From an uncultured Arenicella sp. (GTDB lineage: Bacteria; Pseudomonadota; Gammaproteobacteria; Arenicellales; Arenicellaceae), in assembly GCA_947499305.1 (NCBI GenBank), contig CANMNN010000004.1, positions 62,001 through 126,000 of the forward strand: 64,000 nt of DNA, written 5' to 3'. The notes under the pieces were generated by a model that ran no database searches, was not told the origin of the DNA, and saw only the letters and a list, made by a program, of their open reading frames with translations. Made by a program: the position numbers and the translations under genes. Every line of letters begins with the position of its first letter. Positions within the stretch are counted from its first letter, which is position 1. This document shows positions 1 through 8,343 of this stretch, one piece after another.

Positions 1-1275
1 TGTTTTGCTGATGTCGGCAACCAGGTGCTTTGCGTCGATAAAGACCAAAGTAAAATCGATATGTTGTTGGGAGGTAAGATTCCAATTTTCGAACCAGGGC
101 TGGAAGATTTAGTTAAAAGCAGTGTCGATCAGAAGCGCCTGAAGTTTACAACCGATATTCAAGCTGCGGTCGACCATGCTCAAATTATTTTTATTGCCGT
201 AGGCACTCCACCCGATGAGGACGGCTCGGCGGATTTATCACATGTGCTAGCGGTAGCTAAATCGATAGGTCAAAGTCTGTCTGAGTACCGTACTGTAGTA
301 ACTAAGTCCACGGTACCAGTCGGCACAGCTGAGAAAGTTAGATCTGCAATTCAGGCCGAGCTTGATGCTCGAGGTGTTGATATAGAATTCAGTGTGGCAT
401 CTAACCCTGAATTTTTGAAAGAGGGTGCGGCGATCGAGGATTTTATGAAACCCGATCGTGTAGTGATAGGCGCCGATGATGAGCGAGCCGTGGCGATAAT
501 GCGTGAGCTTTATGCGCCGTTTAATCGAAACCATGAACGTTTGATCGTTATGGATATTCCGTCAGCAGAGCTGACCAAGTACGCAGCTAATGCCATGCTG
601 GCGACTAAAATTTCCTTTATGAATGAATTGTCTAACCTTGCCGAGTTGCTTGATGCAGATATCGAGCTGGTTCGCCAAGGTATTGGTTCAGATCCCAGAA
701 TAGGATATCACTTTATCTATCCTGGCTGTGGTTATGGGGGCTCTTGCTTTCCTAAAGATGTTCAAGCGTTGCATCGTACCGCTAGTCAAAACGGTTACGA
801 GGCGAGAATTCTCGACGCCGTAGAAGCGGTAAATCAAGATCAAAAGTCGGTGCTATTGCACAAAATTGATAGGCATATGGGGGCTAACTTAAGCGGCAAA
901 ACATTTGCTGTTTGGGGCCTTGCATTTAAGCCCAATACTGATGATATGCGTGAAGCGCCGAGCCGTGTAATTATCGATGGTTTACTTGCTCGTGGTGCAA
1001 AAATAAAAGCGTTCGACCCAGTTGCCACCGAAGAAGCTAGTCACATCTACGCTAATAACGAATCAGTAGTCTTTTGCGATGACTTATATAAAGCTACTCA
1101 AGACTCCGATGCCTTAGTTCTGGTCACCGAATGGAAGACTTTTCGAAGCCCCGACTTCGCACGACTAAAAGAACAATTAGGTGATAGTGTTATTTTTGAC
1201 GGCCGTAATATTTATGACCCTGCTTCGCTCGCAAAGCTTGGCTTTAAGTACTTTGGTATTGGGCGTTCGAACTAA
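1..1275 (+). CDS. ugd: UDP-glucose 6-dehydrogenase, 5' end cut by window edge
   Basis: Oxidises UDP-glucose to UDP-glucuronate with two NAD+, supplying precursors for surface polysaccharide or LPS. The frame is open from base 1 ([15 protein letters not shown]), so the start codon and the first strand of the NAD-binding Rossmann fold lie outside the window. The GTG at 25 is an internal valine, not a start. Visible family marks are [13 protein letters not shown], the STVPVGTA segment, [11 protein letters not shown] and the catalytic-cysteine motif GGSCFPKD around bases 736-762, followed by the C-terminal UDP-binding domain ([17 protein letters not shown]). It is followed after 39 bases by the heptose kinase gene on the same strand, which fits an envelope-sugar cluster. 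Family assignment is secure; the polymer served is not known. Confidence 0.95.
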   Translation, partial: CFADVGNQVLCVDKDQSKIDMLLGGKIPIFEPGLEDLVKSSVDQKRLKFTTDIQAAVDHAQIIFIAVGTPPDEDGSADLSHVLAVAKSIGQSLSEYRTVVTKSTVPVGTAEKVRSAIQAELDARGVDIEFSVASNPEFLKEGAAIEDFMKPDRVVIGADDERAVAIMRELYAPFNRNHERLIVMDIPSAELTKYAANAMLATKISFMNELSNLAELLDADIELVRQGIGSDPRIGYHFIYPGCGYGGSCFPKDVQALHRTASQNGYEARILDAVEAVNQDQKSVLLHKIDRHMGANLSGKTFAVWGLAFKPNTDDMREAPSRVIIDGLLARGAKIKAFDPVATEEASHIYANNESVVFCDDLYKATQDSDALVLVTEWKTFRSPDFARLKEQLGDSVIFDGRNIYDPASLAKLGFKYFGIGRSN

Positions 1276-1314
1276 TATTAGATGTTGAGTATTCACGGCT
1301 TATAAAGAATATTT

Positions 1315-2265
1315 ATGATGAAACTTCATAGTAAACAATTCTCTGAGATAAGGACTCTTGTGGTCGGTGATGTGATGCTCGATCGTTATTGGTTTGGTAG
1401 CGTTGATCGAATTTCGCCGGAAGCGCCCGTGCCCGTGCTTGCAGTTACGCGAGAAGAGTCTCGAGCTGGCGGTGCTGCTAATGTAGCCCATAATCTGCTG
1501 GCTCTGGGAGCTCAGAGTAATTTGTTGTCGGTGGTCGGTGATGATGAAGCTGGGCGTGAAATTGATAATATTATTGCTAGCTATGGTGCGGCCACCACAT
1601 TAATAGTCGACTCATCAATAAAAACTATCGTAAAGCTTCGAATGGTGGCTCAAAATCAACAACTGTTGAGAGCCGATTTTGATGAAAAACCAAGCGAAGA
1701 AGTGCTCAGTCAATGCTTAGACGATTACCGAAATGCTCTGCAGAGTACCGATGTCGTAATACTGTCAGACTATGGTAAGGGGGGCTTAACGCACGTTACC
1801 CAGATGATTAAAGCGGCTAGAGATCATGATATACCGGTCATTATTGATCCTAAGGGCAGTGATTACTCCCGCTATCGTGGCGCGACTCTGATCACTCCTA
1901 ATATGAAAGAATTTGAGACCGTAGCAGGAAGTTGTGAGTCGGAGGCAGATTTTGCGAATAAAGCTCACCAGTTGCGCCAAGAGCTAGACCTAGATTATTT
2001 ACTGGTGACTCGCAGTGAAAAGGGCATGAGCCTTTTTGGTGAAGACGGCTCTCAAATTGATTCGCCCGCCACCGCATTAGAAGTCTATGACGTTAGTGGC
2101 GCTGGTGATACGGTGATTTCTTTAATGGCATTAGCGACCGTCGCAGGCTTTGCCGAGCAAGACAAGCTAACCCTCGCGAACACAGTAGCGGGTATTGTTG
2201 TAGGCAAGTTAGGTACCGCGGTAGCTAGTATTGATGAAGTTATTGCTAAACTTGAAGAGCAATAA
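1315..2265 (+). CDS. hldE: D-glycero-beta-D-manno-heptose-7-phosphate kinase (kinase-only HldE/RfaE1)
   Basis: Phosphorylates D-glycero-D-manno-heptose 7-phosphate at C1 on the way to ADP-heptose for the LPS inner core. It is a PfkB/ribokinase-fold protein: VVGDVMLDRYWFG near the N terminus, the substrate-site GGAANVAHNLLALG, and the ATP/anion-hole signature DVSGAGDT near residue 263. At 316 residues it holds only the kinase half; E. coli HldE is about 477 residues with a fused nucleotidyltransferase. The adenylyltransferase (HldC/RfaE2) must therefore be encoded elsewhere. Start is ATG 1315, with a second ATG directly after it; no clear Shine-Dalgarno is visible. It lies between ugd and hldD on the same strand. 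Confidence 0.92.
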   Translation: MMKLHSKQFSEIRTLVVGDVMLDRYWFGSVDRISPEAPVPVLAVTREESRAGGAANVAHNLLALGAQSNLLSVVGDDEAGREIDNIIASYGAATTLIVDSSIKTIVKLRMVAQNQQLLRADFDEKPSEEVLSQCLDDYRNALQSTDVVILSDYGKGGLTHVTQMIKAARDHDIPVIIDPKGSDYSRYRGATLITPNMKEFETVAGSCESEADFANKAHQLRQELDLDYLLVTRSEKGMSLFGEDGSQIDSPATALEVYDVSGAGDTVISLMALATVAGFAEQDKLTLANTVAGIVVGKLGTAVASIDEVIAKLEEQ

Positions 2266-2350
2266 GGCTCACACATTCGCGAGTTAGATAGCGCCAAATG
2301 GCCTAGCGGCTGCAGATAAAAAGTAAACGAAGTATAAATAGGTAAACCAC

Positions 2351-3334
2351 ATGATTATCGTAACAGGCGGTGCAGGCTTTATTGGTTCGAACATTGTTCG
2401 AGGTTTAAATAAACGAGGCCTGAACAACATCTTGGTTGTTGATGACTTGAGTGACGGCAACAAGGTTCGAAATATCGAAGATTGTGATATTGAAGACTAT
2501 ATGGATAAAGACGAGTTCCTACGTCGAATTGAAGAGGGCATGGAGTTCGGTGGTCCAACCGCCTTGTACCACCAAGGTGCATGTTCCGACACGATGGAGA
2601 CGGATGGTCGCTATATTATGCAGACTAACTATGAGTACTCTAAATCGCTATACCATTACTGTGGTGAGCACAGCATTCCATATATTTATGCTTCATCGGC
2701 ATCGGTATATGGCGGTGGTGAAACGTTTAAGGAAGACCCACAATATGAGCAAGCCCTAAATGCATATGCTTACTCCAAGCTACTATTTGACCGTTATGTT
2801 CGCAAGAATGCGCATGTTTCAGACTCACAGGTTGTTGGTTTGAGATATTTCAACGTTTACGGAAAAGGTGAAGAGCATAAGGGGCGTATGGCATCTGTGG
2901 CATACCACTTTTTTAATCAATATCATGAGCAAGGATTTGTGAAGCTTTTTGGCGGCAGTGGCGGCTACGACGCTGGTCAGCAGTTGCGAGACTTCGTTTG
3001 GGTTGATGACGTAGTCGATGTAAACCTACATTTTTTAGAGCATCCAGAGGCGCAAGGCACATTTAACGTGGGCACCGGACGTGCGCAAAGTTTTAACGAC
3101 GTGGCAACATCTGTATTAAACACTTTGGAAGCTGTTACCAAAACAACCGAGCAATGGGTTGCTGAAGGTAAAATCCAATATATTGACTTTCCCGAAGCTC
3201 TAGTAGGTAAGTATCAAAGCTACACCAAAGCCGATTTGACTAACCTTACTATGTACGGCGAATACAGTAAAAATTTTGCAACCGTCGAAGAGGGCGTAGA
3301 ACGTTACGTCGCTCAGTTGACGGCAGCTCGTTAA
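2351..3334 (+). CDS. hldD: ADP-L-glycero-D-manno-heptose 6-epimerase
   Basis: Last step of ADP-heptose synthesis: epimerises ADP-D-glycero-D-manno-heptose to the L-glycero form used by the LPS heptosyltransferases. It is an extended short-chain dehydrogenase. The NAD(P)-binding GGAGFIGSNIV is at residues 6-16, ASSASVYGGG follows, and the catalytic tyrosine-lysine is in YAYSKLLFDRYV. Its 327 residues are close to the usual 310-330. The start ATG 2351 is preceded by AGG at 2340-2342 with suitable spacing. Together with the upstream kinase it makes an LPS heptose pair, 85 bases apart on the same strand. Confidence 0.95.
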   Translation: MIIVTGGAGFIGSNIVRGLNKRGLNNILVVDDLSDGNKVRNIEDCDIEDYMDKDEFLRRIEEGMEFGGPTALYHQGACSDTMETDGRYIMQTNYEYSKSLYHYCGEHSIPYIYASSASVYGGGETFKEDPQYEQALNAYAYSKLLFDRYVRKNAHVSDSQVVGLRYFNVYGKGEEHKGRMASVAYHFFNQYHEQGFVKLFGGSGGYDAGQQLRDFVWVDDVVDVNLHFLEHPEAQGTFNVGTGRAQSFNDVATSVLNTLEAVTKTTEQWVAEGKIQYIDFPEALVGKYQSYTKADLTNLTMYGEYSKNFATVEEGVERYVAQLTAAR

Positions 3335-3361
3335 AGTTCGCGCTGAAATAGGTTTTGAAAA

Positions 3362-4162
3362 ATGGCGCTGGTAGCTATTTATGATTCTGGTGTGGGCGGC
3401 CTGAGTATTGCTCAAGAAGTGATGCGCACAAGTCCAGAGCAAGACTATCTCTTTCTTAGCGACAACCAAGCCTTTCCATATGGCACAAAGGCAAAACAAG
3501 ACTTACTCGATAGATCGTATGCAATCATTAGGCGCTTGGATGAGAATTTTTGCATCGATGTGTTGATCGTGGCGTGCAATACCGCCAGCACAGCCGTGCT
3601 GCCGATGCTGCGAGAGCGCTTCAACTTTGATGTTATTGGTGTCGTTCCGGCGGTCAAACCGGCTGCTCAGCTTTCGAATACCAAGCATATTGCTCTTTTG
3701 GCTACTCCTGCAACCGTTGAACGGTCGTATACTGACGAATTGATCGAGCGCTTCGCTAGTGAATGTACGGTCACTAAAATTGGATCGAGCGAGCTAGTAT
3801 TGATCGCCGAAGAAAAGCTTTATGGACTCACTATTGATCAATCTAGATTAGACACGATATTACGACCAGTAATAGAAAATACCGAAATTGATGTGCTAGT
3901 TTTAGCGTGCACTCATTTCCCATTATTGCGTAATGAAATTGAGCAGTGCTTTTTACGTAATGCTCGAAATGTAAGCCTAATTGATTCTGGCGAAGCAATT
4001 GCTAAACGTTTGGTGTCAATCGTCGGAGATTCGCAGCCAGTGCCCAGCACCAGTGGCACACTACTGCGGACCGCTCTTATAAGTGCTGCAATCAATCAAG
4101 AAGGTTTTACTAAAACCCTAGCTCACTATGGTTTTGATGAACTTCAATTGTTATCCGTTTAA
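3362..4162 (+). CDS. murI: Glutamate racemase
   Basis: Makes D-glutamate for peptidoglycan in the cytoplasm by cofactor-independent racemisation. Both catalytic cysteine motifs are present: VACNTAST in the N-terminal half and LACTHFPLL in the C-terminal half. The N terminus IYDSGVGGLSI is the family signature. Length (266 residues) is typical. It starts at ATG 3362, 27 bases after hldD, so it may be read from the same transcript. Confidence 0.95.
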   Translation: MALVAIYDSGVGGLSIAQEVMRTSPEQDYLFLSDNQAFPYGTKAKQDLLDRSYAIIRRLDENFCIDVLIVACNTASTAVLPMLRERFNFDVIGVVPAVKPAAQLSNTKHIALLATPATVERSYTDELIERFASECTVTKIGSSELVLIAEEKLYGLTIDQSRLDTILRPVIENTEIDVLVLACTHFPLLRNEIEQCFLRNARNVSLIDSGEAIAKRLVSIVGDSQPVPSTSGTLLRTALISAAINQEGFTKTLAHYGFDELQLLSV

Positions 4163-4183
4163 TATTTATAGATAAATCATAAA

Positions 4184-4636
4184 ATGCCCCAAGAACATTA
4201 TTCACTCCTTCTGAAGCAAGCTGAAGCTTTAGTTAGCTCCGAGCCCGACTTCATCGCGAATACAGCCAATTTAGCCTCTCTTCTCTATAACAACCTTGAG
4301 AACGTTAACTGGGCTGGCTTTTACCTGTTTAGAGACAACGAGCTTGTGTTGGGACCATTTAATGGACAAGTTGCTTGTACTCGCATCCCTGTAGGAAAAG
4401 GCGTTTGTGGCACCGCGTTTGAGGTGCAGGGGACTTTAGTTGTCAAGGATGTGCATGCTTTTGATGGACATATTGCCTGCGATGCCGCGAGTCAATCCGA
4501 GTTAGTCGTGCCATTTAATACACCAGGTTTTCGAGGCGTGTTGGATATTGATAGCCCCGTGGTTAATCGTTTTGGCGCTGCCGAAAAGGTACTATTCGAA
4601 GGAATAGTAGAGCTCTTAGAGCAACGGCATAAATAG
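4184..4636 (+). CDS. msrC: Free methionine-(R)-sulfoxide reductase, GAF-domain protein
   Basis: Reduces free methionine-R-sulfoxide, an oxidative-stress repair reaction. The whole 150-residue protein is one GAF domain with the fRMsr pattern: NWAGFYLF, LGPFNGQVACTRIPVGKGVCGTAF (positions 4351-4422, carrying two of the conserved cysteines) and HIACDAASQSELVVPF with the third. The C-terminal VLDIDSP is also typical. It sits 21 bases after murI on the same strand and may be co-transcribed. Family assignment rests on recognising the motif order. Confidence 0.9.
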   Translation: MPQEHYSLLLKQAEALVSSEPDFIANTANLASLLYNNLENVNWAGFYLFRDNELVLGPFNGQVACTRIPVGKGVCGTAFEVQGTLVVKDVHAFDGHIACDAASQSELVVPFNTPGFRGVLDIDSPVVNRFGAAEKVLFEGIVELLEQRHK

Positions 4637-4729
4637 ACTTGAGGACACAGTCTTTTACAATCGCGCGACATAGTTTTACAGTGTATTTCTTTTTATGAGA
4701 TATGATTTTCGTATTAGCTAATAGACAAA

Positions 4730-5008
4730 GTGTTTATCTGTTCTGTTTTGAATCACGTAAAAGTACAATTGAAAGATATAAAGTTATCTCAGTTAAACAC
4801 TGAATGCTTGCGCTTGGTTGCTACTTACTTACGTGTGCTAAGGCAGCATAACGGCACAGTTCTCAAGATGCAGGACGCCGATATCCTATTGAAGATATCC
4901 GATTACACACATCGAACGCGCAATGCTGAGCTTAAAAGCCTTTATGCTCAGCTAAAGCAAGAAATGAGGCTTGCGCTCTTGGATTCACAAGAACCTAATA
5001 GCCGATAG
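4730..5008 (+). CDS. Small protein of unknown function, distant relative of the protein at 14104-14487
   Basis: I do not recognise a family. The predicted protein is helical and basic, about 86-92 residues, with no signal peptide or membrane segment. From VQLKDI to its C-terminal third it aligns without gaps to the 127-residue protein encoded at 14104-14487: 18 of 72 positions are identical by eye, with shared spaced Y, R-x-H-x-G-x-V-x-K and L-x-x-L-x-x-E. That makes it likely to be a real gene. The start is uncertain: GTG 4730 opens the frame, while TTG 4748 would match the start of the paralogue. Neither has a good Shine-Dalgarno. It stands 93 bases after msrC and converges with the minus-strand operon ending at 5045. 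Confidence 0.6.
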   Translation: MFICSVLNHVKVQLKDIKLSQLNTECLRLVATYLRVLRQHNGTVLKMQDADILLKISDYTHRTRNAELKSLYAQLKQEMRLALLDSQEPNSR

Positions 5009-5044
5009 GCTTTTATCCGTGTAATTAAACGTTGATACGAATCT

Positions 5045-6157
5045 CTACTTGTAGCGCCGAAATGCACGAAAGAACACGATTATCACCGTAATTATGAGCA
5101 GCAGATAAGAGGCCACAAACCATCGATCGGCCAAGACATTAAGTAGTGACTTCTTAATTAATCTAAGCCCAGTAGCTCGCTGAAGCTTCGTATGAACGAG
5201 CTGCTTTGGTTTCAACGCCAAATACTGTTCGAGCTGACTATCGTGTATAAGCTTGCTTTCAAGAAGAGCCCATTTTCCATCAATAAGTGGAAGATCAAGC
5301 CGAATTTGCTTAAGTGATTTACTTGGAGGAAAGTCGTCAGCCAAAAAGCTCAAGGGTATGAAAAGCTCAGCAGTTTCAGATTCTTGGCCGTGTTTATTTT
5401 GGCTGATGCGCATGTCCGAGCTCGCCTTAAGGCTAAATCCGTGGTGCTCGGTTTGATAAAAAAACTGATAACTATCCCAGGCTTGATTTGAACTAGGAGC
5501 CTCAAATTTAAAGTAAACGCCCGCGAGACCTCGCGTACTTAAATCGAGCTTTGGGCTCACTAAGAAGGGGTCGTCTGCGGTTATCTCAAACTCAGTAAGA
5601 GTGCCGCCTAGGTCGTTCAAGCTCCAGTCGTTAAGTTGAAGAACTTGTCCATCGGCATTCAATTGTTTTAGGCCATTGAGAATTTCAATGGGTTCCAAGA
5701 GCTTAGAGCTTCTCGAAGATTGATCGGAGCTAATAAGGTTTGATAGATCCAGCCTGCACGAAGGGCAGCCGACGATGTCTATTCTCAGAATATTACTTTT
5801 GAGTGCGCCAGTCGGTAGCTTTAGGCTTACCGGGAAGTGGTCAACGCGATAGCTTGCTTTGTAATGCGGATCAAAAATGGACTGTCGGCTTTTAAAGAAC
5901 AACTCCAATTTAATATCTGATATTTCCGTGCCTAGATCTACGGTTATATTTCCAGCGGTAGTCGCTTCATCTTCAAGTTTAATTACGACGAAAGGGTCAA
6001 TGCCGCTAACTTGGTAAGTGCTATCAACATGCTTGCTGAGGTCATTTGTGCTAAGTATTTCAGTAGAGGCTGCGATGGCACTGTTTCCAAAAGCACTTAA
6101 CCAAAGGCCAAAGGCAATTCTTAGAGGGCGTGATAGAGATCTTGGTAACTTTGTCAT
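5045..6157 (-). CDS. Exported, C-terminally membrane-anchored protein of unknown function, last gene of the glycan operon
   Basis: No family recognised. The N terminus has basic residues, then a hydrophobic stretch ending AAS, which reads as a signal peptide. The middle looks beta-strand rich, with a CPSC pair in the first half. The end has one strong hydrophobic segment (SYLLLIITVIIVFF) followed by RAFRRYK, so the protein is probably held in the inner membrane with its bulk in the periplasm. I chose ATG 6157 because GAGG stands about 8 bases before it and the upstream gene stops at 6162. A start at 6193 would overlap that gene by 32 bases. Its place directly after a GT-C glycosyltransferase suggests a role in making or handling the same glycan (inference). 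Confidence 0.75.
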   Translation of the reverse strand: MTKLPRSLSRPLRIAFGLWLSAFGNSAIAASTEILSTNDLSKHVDSTYQVSGIDPFVVIKLEDEATTAGNITVDLGTEISDIKLELFFKSRQSIFDPHYKASYRVDHFPVSLKLPTGALKSNILRIDIVGCPSCRLDLSNLISSDQSSRSSKLLEPIEILNGLKQLNADGQVLQLNDWSLNDLGGTLTEFEITADDPFLVSPKLDLSTRGLAGVYFKFEAPSSNQAWDSYQFFYQTEHHGFSLKASSDMRISQNKHGQESETAELFIPLSFLADDFPPSKSLKQIRLDLPLIDGKWALLESKLIHDSQLEQYLALKPKQLVHTKLQRATGLRLIKKSLLNVLADRWFVASYLLLIITVIIVFFRAFRRYK

Positions 6158-6161
6158 TGCA

Positions 6162-7430
6162 CTAACCTCTTTGTCGGAGAACACGATAGGCAAAAAAGCC
6201 CATCACTACCAAGAACAAAGAACGCATCAGCTGAATGCTCTGAAACAGGTCTAGTGAGCTTCCTGCGGTGAGCTTATTATAAAAGCTAGGAAAATGCCCC
6301 AAACCTATAAAATCAGTACTCAAAGGTGCCGCTAAGAATAGGGTGAACACTCCACTATCAGTCTTTAGTAGCCAAAGAACAATCCACACTCCAAAGAGCG
6401 CTACAAAAGGCAGCACTACCTTTTTATCGTATTGCATAGCTAATATCGGCATTAGAACTAGCCATGCAGCGTAGTGAACACTGTGCACATTAAAACCAAA
6501 ATAAATAAAGAGCACTACTGACGCTGAAATAACAAAACGTTCGGCCTTGGGTTTGTAACTGGTTTCCCATTGATAGATCGCAAGTGCTGCAAGACAAATA
6601 ACAATCGGATAAAACCAATAATAGCCAAGAGACAACAGTTTATTCAAGGTGTCGCCCTTGGTGCTGGCCGTCGGATCAACAAAAAGCTGGGTATCCCCAC
6701 CGCTGAAATCTATTAGCCAGTTAGGGAGTAAGAAGAGTAAGCCGATTATTGTTGTACTTACCATAAGAACGATGGCGTTTCGCAACCAGTGATCTTTAGG
6801 GTCGATTAATGCCAGTAAAAAGAATGGCGCAAAAAGGATGTTAATCTCTCGACAGTGCAGGGAAATGGCGAAGAAAACGCTGGCAAAAAACACTCGATCG
6901 TATTTAAGCTGTAAGGCGGTCATCGCGAGGAAGAACAAACTGATAACTTCAAAGCGCCCGAAAATATAAGTGGAGAAAATTGTTAACGGGTTGAAGAGCC
7001 AGAGTAGAAGGGCGATGCGTCGATGGCTTGGGTTTTCTACAAACTTCCAAATCACGATTGCTGTTGCGATATCAAATACAAGATAAGGAAGTTTAAAGAA
7101 AAATAGGTGGCGATAAATATTGGGGTCGTTTAGAAAATAACCATAATCGATAATGCTAGAAACACTTTGAGTGGGGTCTGATATGTGAAATAGACCGTCC
7201 GTAACGTCAATAAAAAGAGTTGAGAACGCCGCAAAGATAACCTCGATATAGAACACAACGAAGCGATGACTATTGTCAAACAAATAGTCATTTTCGATTA
7301 CATAAAACACACGCCGAGCTTCTGAGAATAGATCAACATGAGCGAAAAAAGGCATGAGCGCCAAGCGCAGTAAAATACCAGCACCGAGGGCGACGATTAA
7401 AAATTGACTATTATTGATTTTTTTCGGCAT
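6162..7430 (-). CDS. Multi-pass membrane glycosyltransferase, GT-C fold type (mannosyltransferase-like)
   Basis: A polytopic inner-membrane protein of about 422 residues with roughly ten hydrophobic segments, starting FLIVALGAGILLRLAL. The first large extracytoplasmic loop carries acidic residues (FAHVDLFSEARR), as expected of GT-C enzymes that use lipid-linked sugars. Segments such as LLLWLFNPLTIFSTYIFGRFE resemble PIG-M/ALG-type mannosyltransferases. The exact donor and acceptor cannot be read from the sequence. ATG 7430 is preferred because it puts the first membrane segment near the N terminus. An in-frame ATG at 7496 would extend it by 22 residues and overlap the upstream PhyH gene by about 50 bases. 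The next gene begins only 4 bases after its stop, so the two are tightly linked. Confidence 0.8.
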   Translation of the reverse strand: MPKKINNSQFLIVALGAGILLRLALMPFFAHVDLFSEARRVFYVIENDYLFDNSHRFVVFYIEVIFAAFSTLFIDVTDGLFHISDPTQSVSSIIDYGYFLNDPNIYRHLFFFKLPYLVFDIATAIVIWKFVENPSHRRIALLLWLFNPLTIFSTYIFGRFEVISLFFLAMTALQLKYDRVFFASVFFAISLHCREINILFAPFFLLALIDPKDHWLRNAIVLMVSTTIIGLLFLLPNWLIDFSGGDTQLFVDPTASTKGDTLNKLLSLGYYWFYPIVICLAALAIYQWETSYKPKAERFVISASVVLFIYFGFNVHSVHYAAWLVLMPILAMQYDKKVVLPFVALFGVWIVLWLLKTDSGVFTLFLAAPLSTDFIGLGHFPSFYNKLTAGSSLDLFQSIQLMRSLFLVVMGFFAYRVLRQRG

Positions 7431-7443
7431 TTTTGGCAAAGCT

Positions 7444-8319
7444 CTAGTGCCCTCTGAGAAGGCGTTTAAGCCAAGTAATGACTCGATACTCATCACCAGG
7501 CACTTTTTGAGGTTTTCTATTCATATAGCCGCCGTGCTCGCAAACTTTTGGTGGATTTAGCTTTGGAAAATCTTCATTAGTAAAATAGTGAGTCACTAAT
7601 GATTTACGTGTTTTGCTTTTATCTTTGATAGGGCGGCCGCCATGAAACAACTGAGAGTGCCATATAAACACGTCTCCTTTCTTTGCCAAAAAAGTTTCAG
7701 CTGTTAATCCACGTTGTTCAATTTCTTTATTTATGTAGTTTTCAAAGGCTGGTAATTCTTTATTGATAATGTGAGTCGTCCCTTTCGAAAACAGATATGG
7801 TCGGATCTTATGGCTACCAGGGAAGTAAGTTAAAGGGCCATTGTCTTCAGTCGTATCTTCTAATGCAATCCATGAAGCAACCATTTTATTTGGCGTTGGT
7901 GACGGCATGTAGAAGGTGTCAAAGTGATACCCTTGCTGTGATCCGAATTCAAAATTAAGGCTGTTACACACCATTGGAAATCCATCTAGCAATTGCCTTA
8001 AGATGGGTGCTAAACGCTCACCGACAACCAGCTTACGAATTTTGTCTTGACTTAGAAAAAGGTCATTCAGTTTGTAAGGATACTCACGAGCTTCTGCGGG
8101 AGCTTCAGCAAGACGAAGTCGCTGTTCTTTGTCACTTCCAACAAAAATATCAACAACGTACTCAGAGCCTAAGTTCTCTCGCTTAAGCCAAAGCTGATCT
8201 ATTAGCGTATTAATCTGGTCGATGTCTTCGTTGGTATAGAAGTTTTTAAGAAGCAGATAGCCGTTGTCACTCCAAGACTGTTGTTGTTCAGCAGATAAGT
8301 TAGCATTTATAAAAGTCAT
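7444..8319 (-). CDS. Phytanoyl-CoA dioxygenase (PhyH) family Fe(II)/2-oxoglutarate oxygenase
   Basis: A 291-residue soluble oxygenase. The iron-binding HxD is in GYHFDTFY, and the distal histidine is in WHSQLFHGGRP, followed by the arginine and RKSLVTHYF expected for 2-oxoglutarate binding. LTYFPGSHKI is a further PhyH hallmark. PhyH proteins hydroxylate many small molecules; bacterial members occur in natural-product and glycan clusters. Lying between two glycosyltransferase genes, it probably modifies a sugar or lipid of the same pathway (inference). It begins 24 bases after the big glycosyltransferase stops. The gap contains TATAAT on the minus strand, which could be an internal promoter, though a transcript from it would be almost leaderless. 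Confidence 0.88.
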   Translation of the reverse strand: MTFINANLSAEQQQSWSDNGYLLLKNFYTNEDIDQINTLIDQLWLKRENLGSEYVVDIFVGSDKEQRLRLAEAPAEAREYPYKLNDLFLSQDKIRKLVVGERLAPILRQLLDGFPMVCNSLNFEFGSQQGYHFDTFYMPSPTPNKMVASWIALEDTTEDNGPLTYFPGSHKIRPYLFSKGTTHIINKELPAFENYINKEIEQRGLTAETFLAKKGDVFIWHSQLFHGGRPIKDKSKTRKSLVTHYFTNEDFPKLNPPKVCEHGGYMNRKPQKVPGDEYRVITWLKRLLRGH

Positions 8320-8343
8320 TTTCGTACGATTATATAAAGAGCT

